From assembly GCF_028993575.1 (NCBI RefSeq), contig NZ_CP118615.1, positions 5,113,001 through 5,177,000 on the forward strand: a stretch of 64,000 bases of DNA, given 5' to 3'. The notes beneath the pieces are model-generated. The model had not been told where the DNA came from and searched no databases. It saw nothing but the letters and a program-made list of their open reading frames with translations. Position numbers and translations under genes: made by a program. The stretch comes from Micromonospora cathayae (lineage in GTDB: Bacteria > Actinomycetota > Actinomycetes > Mycobacteriales > Micromonosporaceae). Shown here piece after piece: positions 58,461 through 64,000 of this stretch (position 1 is its first letter; each line of letters starts with the position of its first letter).

Positions 58461-59696
58461 TTGATCACGATGCAAGCCGGTCCGCAGCCGACCGACCTGA
58501 GCGACGTCCGGGCCACCAACCGGGCTGTGGTGCTGCGGTACGTCCGCACCCACGTGCCCTGCTCACGGGCGGACATCGCGGCGCACACCGGGCTGAACAA
58601 GGCCACCGTCTCCAGCCTGGTCACCGAGCTGATCGAGCACCGGCTGCTGCGGGAGACCGGGCTGACCGAGAACCGGGTCGGCCGACCCGCCACCATGCTG
58701 GTCCTCGACGGCGAACCGTACGCGGCGCTCGGCATGCAGGTCAGCGCCGACGAGTTGGTGGTGGTGGCCGTGGACCTGGGCGGTGGGCGGCTGCTCACCT
58801 GGCGGCGCGCCTTCCCCGCCCTCAGCGCCTCCCCCGCCGACACCACCGCCGCGGTGGCGCGGCTGGCCCGCCGGGCGGTCGCCCGGGTCGGCGCGCAGGG
58901 GCGTACGGTGCTGGGGCTCACCGTCGGCGTGCCGGGCCTGGTGGACACCGCCGGCACCGTACCGTTGGCCGCCACCCTCGGCTGGCGGGACGTGCCGTTC
59001 ACCGCCGACCTGCGGGCGGCACTGCGCGGACCGGGCTTCCCGGTGTCGGTGGAGAACGCGGCCAACCTCGCCGTGCTGGCCGAACAGCGGCACGGCGGGT
59101 GGGCCGACGCGACCAACCTCGTCCATCTCACCGGTGGCGCCGGCATCGGCGCGGGGGTGCTGGTGGACGGTCGGCTGCTGCGCGGCGGCCGGGGCTTCGC
59201 CGGAGAGGTCGGACACCTGCCCCTGGAACCGGCCGGGCCGGCCTGCCCGTGCGGGCGGCGCGGCTGCCTGGAGGCGCTGGTCGGACTCCCGGCGGTGGTC
59301 CGCCGGTTGCTGCCGGACGCCGAGGCCGACGGTACGCTGACCGACTTCGCCCCCGAGGTCGAGCGGATCCGGGTGCTCGCCCGGTCCGAGGACCGGCAGA
59401 CCCTGGCCGGGCTGACCGCGCTCGGCCGGCAGCTCGGGCACGGCGTCGCCGTACTGGCCGATGTGCTCAACCCGGAGGCGGTGCTGGTCGGCGGGCATTT
59501 CGCGGCGCTGGCCCCGTGGCTGCTGCCCGCCGCGCGGGCCGAGCTGACCGCGCGGACCCTCGCCCCGGACGCGGGCGGGACCCGGCTGGAGCCCTCCACC
59601 CTGGGTGGCGAGGCGGCGGCGCTCGGCGGCGCGACCGCGTCACTGGCCGGGGTCGAGGCGGGTCGGCTGCCGGTGCCGGCGGTCGCCGCCGGCTGA
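58461..59696 (+). CDS. ROK family transcriptional repressor (XylR-like)
   Basis: A 411-residue regulator. An N-terminal winged helix (CSRADIAAHTGLNKATVSSL) is followed by the ROK sugar-kinase-like domain: VAVDLGGGRLL, GLTVGVPGLVDTAG, LVHLTGGAGIGAGVLVDGRL and the zinc motif CPCGRRGCLEAL. The start is TTG 58461 with GGAG 4 nt upstream, or ATG 58470. It likely represses GH42, GH31 and itself in the absence of a sugar such as xylose; the effector is inferred from the family. Confidence 0.9.
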   Translation: MITMQAGPQPTDLSDVRATNRAVVLRYVRTHVPCSRADIAAHTGLNKATVSSLVTELIEHRLLRETGLTENRVGRPATMLVLDGEPYAALGMQVSADELVVVAVDLGGGRLLTWRRAFPALSASPADTTAAVARLARRAVARVGAQGRTVLGLTVGVPGLVDTAGTVPLAATLGWRDVPFTADLRAALRGPGFPVSVENAANLAVLAEQRHGGWADATNLVHLTGGAGIGAGVLVDGRLLRGGRGFAGEVGHLPLEPAGPACPCGRRGCLEALVGLPAVVRRLLPDAEADGTLTDFAPEVERIRVLARSEDRQTLAGLTALGRQLGHGVAVLADVLNPEAVLVGGHFAALAPWLLPAARAELTARTLAPDAGGTRLEPSTLGGEAAALGGATASLAGVEAGRLPVPAVAAG

Positions 59697-59811
59697 TCAC
59701 CGTCGAATCGACGTACCGTCACCTCTTGACCGGGACATGGCGCTGGTGCAAGCCTCAGACAGCCGCCTCGTAACACGTGGGCAACAGAGGCGGGTCATCT
59801 GTACGCGCCGT

Positions 59812-59823
59812 CGAAGCGCTTCG
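59812..59823. promoter_or_regulatory. LacI-type operator 1
   Basis: Perfect palindrome CGAAGCGCTTCG, 128 bp before the GH3 start. An identical copy lies 77 bp downstream. Confidence 0.75.
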
Positions 59824-59886
59824 CGCTGACCGGGCCGACGGCCACGACACACCCCCCGCTCCCGCACGTCCGGGTGCCGGTCGCTC

Positions 59887-59902
59887 GTCGAAGCGCTTCG
59901 AC
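59887..59902. promoter_or_regulatory. LacI-type operator 2
   Basis: Perfect 16-bp palindrome GTCGAAGCGCTTCGAC, 48 bp before the GH3 start. The central 12 bp are identical to operator 1. Confidence 0.8.
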
Positions 59903-59950
59903 AGTTCCGGAACCCGTCGACGGCAGGCCAGGAAAGGTAACGGACCGACC

Positions 59951-62428
59951 ATGAACGACAGCACCGATCGCGCCGGCGACCCGCTCGGCGCCCGCGTCGA
60001 GGACCTGCTGCTCCGGCTCACCCTGACGGAGAAGATCGGACTGCTGCACCAGCATCAGGCCCCGGTGCCCCGGCTCGGGCTGCGGTCGTTCCGCACCGGC
60101 ACCGAGGCGCTGCACGGGGTGGCCTGGCTGGGACCGGCGACGGTGTTCCCGCAGGCGGTCGGGCTCGGCAGCACCTGGAACCCGGAACTGCTGCGCGCGG
60201 TCGGCGCAGCCGTCGGCACCGAGGTACGCGCCATGCACCACGCCGACCCGGAGCGGGTCGGCCTCAACGTCTGGGCCCCGGTGGTCAACCCGCTGCGCGA
60301 CCCGCGCTGGGGACGCAACGAGGAGGGCTTCGCCGAGGACCCCTGGCTGACCGGGAAGCTCGGTACCGCGTACGCGGGCGGGCTGCGCGGCGACCACCCG
60401 TGGCGGCTGCGCACGGCGCCCACCCTCAAGCACTTCCTCGGGTACAACAACGAGACCCGCCGGGACACCACCTCCAGCAACCTGCCGCCCCGGGTGCTGC
60501 ACGAGTACGAGCTGCCCGCCTTCCGCGCGCCGCTGGCCGCCGACGCGGCGGTCGCCGTGATGGCGTCGTACAACCTGGTCAACGGGGTGCCGGCGCACCT
60601 GAGCGCGCTGATCGGCGCCGAACTGCGCGGCTACGCCCCGGGCCCGCTGCTGGTGGTCGGGGACGCCGGCGCGGTGACCAACATCGCCGGCAGCCAGGCG
60701 TACCTCCCCGACCACGTGCAGGGCTTCGCCGCCGCGCTGCGCGCCGGAATCGACAACTTCACCGAGAACGACGCGGACAGTACGCCCACCGTGGAACGGC
60801 TCACCGAGGCGCTACGCCGGGGCCTGGTCACCGAATCCGACGTGGACCAGGCGGTCCGGCGGATCCTCACCGTCCGGGCCCGGCTCGGCGAGCTGGACCC
60901 GCCGGAGGAGGACCCGTACGCCGACGTACCGCCGGACGTGGTCAACTGCCCGGCGCACCGGCGGCTGGCCCGGGAGGCCGCCCGGCAGTCGATCGTGCTG
61001 CTGCGCAACGACGGCCTGCTGCCGTTGCCGCCCGGGCCGGGACTACGGGTGGCGGTGCTCGGCCCGCTCGCCGACACCCTGCACACCGACTGGTACAGCG
61101 GCACCCTCCCCTACGCGGTGACCGCCCGCGACGGACTCGCCGGGCGGTACGCCACCGTGGACACCCACGAGGGGGTGGACCGGATCGCGCTGCGGGTCGG
61201 CGACCGGTACGTCCACTGTGCCGCCGCGCCCGACGGGGCGGCGCTCGCCCTGACCGGGACCGCCGCGACCGCCGAGGGCCACTTCGACCTGTTCGACTGG
61301 GGCGCGGACCTGCTGGCGGTACGGGCCGTCGCCAACGGGCGGCACGTCCGCGCCGACGAGCAGGGGACGCTCGTCAACGACCGGCCCGGTCCGGGCGAGT
61401 GGGTGGTCCGGGAGACCTTCCGTACCCGGCCCGGCCCGGCCGGCACCGTCCTGCTGCACCACGTCGCCAGCGACCGGTACGTCACCGTCGGCCCGGACGA
61501 CCTGCTGCGGGCCGACGCGGTGGACGCCGCCGCCGCGACCGCGTTCCGGGTCGAACTGGTCGCCGACGGGCCGGCCGGGGCCGCCGCCCTGGCCGCCGCC
61601 GCCGACGTCGCCGTGGTGGTGCTGGGCAACCACCCGATGGTCAACGGACGGGAGACCGAGGACCGCGTCGACCTGGCCCTGCCGGCCGGGCAGCAGCGGC
61701 TGCTCGCGGCGGTGCACGCCGCGAACCCGCGTACCGTGCTGGTGCTGAGCAGCAGCTACCCGTACGCGGTCGGCTGGGCCGACGAGCACCTGCCGGCGGT
61801 GCTCTGGTCGGCGCACGGTGGCCAGGAGTACGGCACCGCCCTCGCCGACGTGCTGTGCGGCGACGCCGACCCGGCCGGACGGCTCCCGCAGACCTGGTAC
61901 CGGGACGCCGCCGACCTGCCCGACCTGCTCGACTACGACGTGATCGAAGCCGACGCGACGTACCTCTACCACCGGGGCGACCCGCTCTACCCGTTCGGGC
62001 ACGGGCTCAGTTACACCCGGTTCGACTACGCTGACCTCCGGTTGAGCGCGGCGTCGGTGACCGCCGACGGGGAGGTCGTGGTGAGCGTGACGGTGACCAA
62101 CGGCGGTGACCGCCCGGGAGAGGACGTGGTGCAGCTCTACACCCGGCAGCGGCGTTCCCGGGTGAAGCAGCCGCTGCGTCAGTTGCGGGCCTTCGCCCGG
62201 GTGGCCCTCGCCCCCGGCGAGCGGCGGGAGGTCGCGCTGCGGCTGCGCGCCGCCGACCTGGCGTACTGGGACGAGACCGAGGGCCGGTACGTGGTGGAGG
62301 AGGCCCGGCACAGCGTGCTGGTGGGGCGCTCGGCCACCGACATCCGGCTGGTCGGCCTGCTCACCGTGGCCGCCGGGCCGGCACGGCGACCGGCCCGGGA
62401 ACCCCTCGATGCCGGCGTCACCCGGTGA
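59951..62428 (+). CDS. GH3 beta-glucosidase/beta-xylosidase with fascin-like insert
   Basis: An 825-residue GH3 enzyme. The N-terminal barrel has TLKHFLGYNN and the nucleophile Asp238 in LLVVGDAGAV. The second domain begins at SIVLLRNDGLLPLP. Between its halves (about residues 408-537) a beta-trefoil/fascin-like segment is inserted (RIALRVGDRYVHCAA, LLAVRAVANGRHVRADEQG, RYVTVGPDDLLRA). A fibronectin III-like domain closes the protein (GEDVVQLYTRQRRSRVKQPL). No signal peptide. ATG 59951 fits the barrel start. The lacI gene overlaps its end by 20 bp. Confidence 0.92.
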   Translation: MNDSTDRAGDPLGARVEDLLLRLTLTEKIGLLHQHQAPVPRLGLRSFRTGTEALHGVAWLGPATVFPQAVGLGSTWNPELLRAVGAAVGTEVRAMHHADPERVGLNVWAPVVNPLRDPRWGRNEEGFAEDPWLTGKLGTAYAGGLRGDHPWRLRTAPTLKHFLGYNNETRRDTTSSNLPPRVLHEYELPAFRAPLAADAAVAVMASYNLVNGVPAHLSALIGAELRGYAPGPLLVVGDAGAVTNIAGSQAYLPDHVQGFAAALRAGIDNFTENDADSTPTVERLTEALRRGLVTESDVDQAVRRILTVRARLGELDPPEEDPYADVPPDVVNCPAHRRLAREAARQSIVLLRNDGLLPLPPGPGLRVAVLGPLADTLHTDWYSGTLPYAVTARDGLAGRYATVDTHEGVDRIALRVGDRYVHCAAAPDGAALALTGTAATAEGHFDLFDWGADLLAVRAVANGRHVRADEQGTLVNDRPGPGEWVVRETFRTRPGPAGTVLLHHVASDRYVTVGPDDLLRADAVDAAAATAFRVELVADGPAGAAALAAAADVAVVVLGNHPMVNGRETEDRVDLALPAGQQRLLAAVHAANPRTVLVLSSSYPYAVGWADEHLPAVLWSAHGGQEYGTALADVLCGDADPAGRLPQTWYRDAADLPDLLDYDVIEADATYLYHRGDPLYPFGHGLSYTRFDYADLRLSAASVTADGEVVVSVTVTNGGDRPGEDVVQLYTRQRRSRVKQPLRQLRAFARVALAPGERREVALRLRAADLAYWDETEGRYVVEEARHSVLVGRSATDIRLVGLLTVAAGPARRPAREPLDAGVTR

Positions 62429-63485
62429 CCGCACCGCCGGCTCCCGGCCGGTGAAGTCGGCGGACCTGGTCACCATCGCCGACGTGGCCCGGCACGCCGG
62501 GGTCGCGGTCAGCACCGTGTCGTACGTGCTCAGTGGCAAGCGGGCCATCTCGGCGGCCACCCGCAGCCGGGTGCTGGCCAGCATCCGGCTGCTCGACTAC
62601 CACCCGCACGCCGGGGCGCGGGCGCTGGCCAGCCGACGGGCCAACGTCATCGCGCTGGTGCTGCCGTTGCGGACCGGGGCGCAGGTGCCGGTCCTCATGC
62701 AGTTCGCCACCGCCGTGGTGACCACGGCCCGCCGGTACGACCACGACGTGCTGCTGCTCACCGCCGACGAGGGGCCGGCCGGGCTGCAACGCATCGCGGC
62801 CAGCGCCATGGTCGACGGGATCGTGCTGATGGACGTCGAGATGCACGACACCCGGGTGCCGCTGCTGCGGGAGCTGGCCCGGCCCAGCGTGCTGATCGGT
62901 TTCCCCGCCGACGCCACCGAGCTGACCTGCGTGGACCTTGACTTCCACCGGGCCGGGCAGGTCTGCGTCGAGCACCTCGCCGGGTTGGGGCACCGACGGA
63001 TCGCCCTGCTCGGCGCGCCGGCCGCGGTCTACGACCGGGGTACCGGGTTCGCGCACCGGACCCGGGCCGGGTTCGCCGCCGCGGCGGCCCGGCTGGGGGT
63101 GGCGGCCACCACGCGGCCCTGCCCGGAGGAGGCCGCCGCCGTCCGGGCCGAACTGGTCGCCCTGCTCGACGAGCAGCCCGACCTGACCGGGCTGGTGGTG
63201 CAGAACGAGGCGGCGGTGGGACCGGTGCTGGCCGCGCTGCCAGCGCTGGGCCGGCGGGTGCCGCAGGACGTGTCGGTGGTGGCGATCTGCCCGGACCAGT
63301 TCGCCGAGCGGGCCGCGCTGACCTCGGTGCCGGTGCCGGCGGAGGAGACCGGCCGGCAGGCGGTGTCGCTGCTGATGCGCAAGCTGGCCGGTGAGCCGGT
63401 GCCGGACGCCACCCTGCTGGAACCGCTGCTGACGGTGCGGGGCAGCACCGCCGGGGCCCACCCCGGCCCCGGTTCACCGGACTGA
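62409..63485 (+). CDS. LacI family transcriptional repressor
   Basis: A 358-residue LacI regulator. VTIADVARHAGVAVSTVSYV is the helix-turn-helix and LSGKRAISAATRSRVLASI the hinge helix start. A sugar-binding domain follows (VDGIVLMDVEMHD, HLAGLGHRRIALLGAPA). The start overlaps GH3 by 20 bp; GTG 62451 is an alternative. It probably binds the two CGAAGCGCTTCG palindromes ahead of GH3 and so controls its own operon. Confidence 0.92.
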   Translation: MPASPGDRTAGSRPVKSADLVTIADVARHAGVAVSTVSYVLSGKRAISAATRSRVLASIRLLDYHPHAGARALASRRANVIALVLPLRTGAQVPVLMQFATAVVTTARRYDHDVLLLTADEGPAGLQRIAASAMVDGIVLMDVEMHDTRVPLLRELARPSVLIGFPADATELTCVDLDFHRAGQVCVEHLAGLGHRRIALLGAPAAVYDRGTGFAHRTRAGFAAAAARLGVAATTRPCPEEAAAVRAELVALLDEQPDLTGLVVQNEAAVGPVLAALPALGRRVPQDVSVVAICPDQFAERAALTSVPVPAEETGRQAVSLLMRKLAGEPVPDATLLEPLLTVRGSTAGAHPGPGSPD

Positions 63486-63499
63486 CCCGGCCGGACGAT

Positions 63500-63531
63500 C
63501 CCGCCGGCCCGCCGCGGGGCGGGCCGGCGGG
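63500..63531. terminator. Bidirectional hairpin terminator
   Basis: A perfect 14-bp stem (63500-63513 with 63518-63531, arm CCCGCCGGCCCGCC) with a 4-nt loop between the converging lacI and GlsB/YeaQ-type genes. Confidence 0.75.
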
Positions 63532-63536
63532 CGGGT

Positions 63537-63806
63537 TCAGTGCCGTCGGCGGCCGTACGTCCCGGCGACGAGGGCGACCCCGATCGCGGCGAAGACGATC
63601 TGGATGCCCAGTTCGATCCAGTCGATACCGGGGGTGTCGTCGACGCCGAGCGCCCCGGCGACCAGGGTGCCGAGGACCGCGGCCACCACACCGATGAGCA
63701 GGGTGAGCCAGATCGGGAGGTTCTGCTTGCCCGGTACGACCAGCCGGCCGAGCGCACCGATGATCAGACCGATGATGATGGCGGTGAAGAAGCCGGTTAC
63801 TTCCAC
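63537..63806 (-). CDS. GlsB/YeaQ/YmgE family membrane protein
   Basis: An 89-residue protein with three helices (FFTAIIIGLIIGALGRLVVP, IWLTLLIGVVAAVLGTLVAGA, LGIQIVFAAIGVALVAG). GRLVVPGKQNLPIW is the family signature. Such proteins are linked to stress response and envelope state in other bacteria; function here is inferred from family only. ATG 63806 begins the first helix. The remaining 194 bp of the window show no gene. Confidence 0.88.
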   Translation of the reverse strand: MEVTGFFTAIIIGLIIGALGRLVVPGKQNLPIWLTLLIGVVAAVLGTLVAGALGVDDTPGIDWIELGIQIVFAAIGVALVAGTYGRRRH

Positions 63807-64000
63807 GGGAGTCCCTTCGAGTTCGTCGTCGTCGGGCTCATGCCCGGTCTCCGTCGTCAGGGCTCATGCCCGGTCCGGGCGACCAACGAAACGCGAGGTC
63901 ACGGCCTCCTGCCGGTTCGTCACGTAACCGTCACACGTTCGCGTGCGACCCGTCATCGGCGCGCACCCGCGCCGCCGTCCGGCGGGCTGGTCCGGCGGCG

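Overview
The window looks like a chromosomal segment of an actinomycete, most likely Micromonosporaceae (Micromonospora or Salinispora type). The grounds are very high G+C with strong third-position bias, frequent GTG starts and GGAGG ribosome sites, a DUF6230/DUF6114 gene pair, a 9-membered-type enediyne polyketide cassette, and an intergenic GATCATGAAGTT inverted repeat that I associate with this family. The taxonomy is inference; there is no rRNA or other marker gene here.

Layout. Positions 1-1584 hold the 3' part of a GHMP-type (threonine kinase-like) gene and a PLP-dependent cysteine synthase-like enzyme. From 1672 to 8688 come a branched-chain-amino-acid-type binding lipoprotein, a phosphotransferase, DUF6114 and DUF6230 membrane/secreted proteins, a small secreted protein, and divergent MerR and AraC regulators.

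The centre (9060-28936) is an enediyne core locus. One long minus-strand unit (21204 to 9060) runs unbL (DUF1702), unbV, unbU, pksE (KS-AT-ACP-KR-DH-PPTase), the hotdog thioesterase, a flavin reductase and a P450. A second minus-strand unit carries an AhpD-like protein and a second DUF1702 gene and is closed by a clear hairpin-plus-T-run terminator. Beside it lie an extended SDR, a second AhpD-like protein, an HxlR regulator, and a translationally coupled GMC oxidoreductase/DUF5987 pair. These match by family and length much of the conserved 9-membered core set (E, E1-E10 type). I see no apoprotein, aminomutase, sugar or aryl-acid genes, no glycosyltransferase and no dedicated efflux pump, so the locus looks like a core without the usual decorations.

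From 29301 to 31371 a plus-strand trio (histidine-rich membrane protein, CopC-like protein, TIGR03084-type protein) may or may not belong to the enediyne locus. A secreted epoxide-hydrolase-like protein follows. From 33479 to 38493 a continuous operon combines a metallo-beta-lactamase-fold hydrolase, a luciferase-like monooxygenase, a complete NMT1/SsuA-type ABC importer and a RidA-like protein: an uptake-and-breakdown module for an unknown small molecule. After it come a DivIVA-like coiled-coil protein, a serine-kinase-type ATPase, a diacylglycerol-kinase-like protein, a sulfite-oxidase-family enzyme, DUF4395, thioredoxin, and a dicarboxylate symporter with its divergent DcuS/DcuR-type two-component system. 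A VTC-domain, DUF4956, CotH three-gene unit follows (48403-51724), then a D-amino-acid-oxidase-type enzyme and an Stf0 sulfotransferase.

The right end (53642-63485) is a plant-polysaccharide locus: GH42, GH31, a ROK repressor, GH3 and a LacI repressor. Related candidate ROK sites lie at the GH42/GH31 intergenic region and in front of the ROK gene, and two identical LacI-type palindromes precede the GH3-lacI operon. A GlsB/YeaQ-type membrane protein closes the window. Many convergent gene ends carry strong hairpins, including a 48-bp perfect palindrome at 40170-40217.
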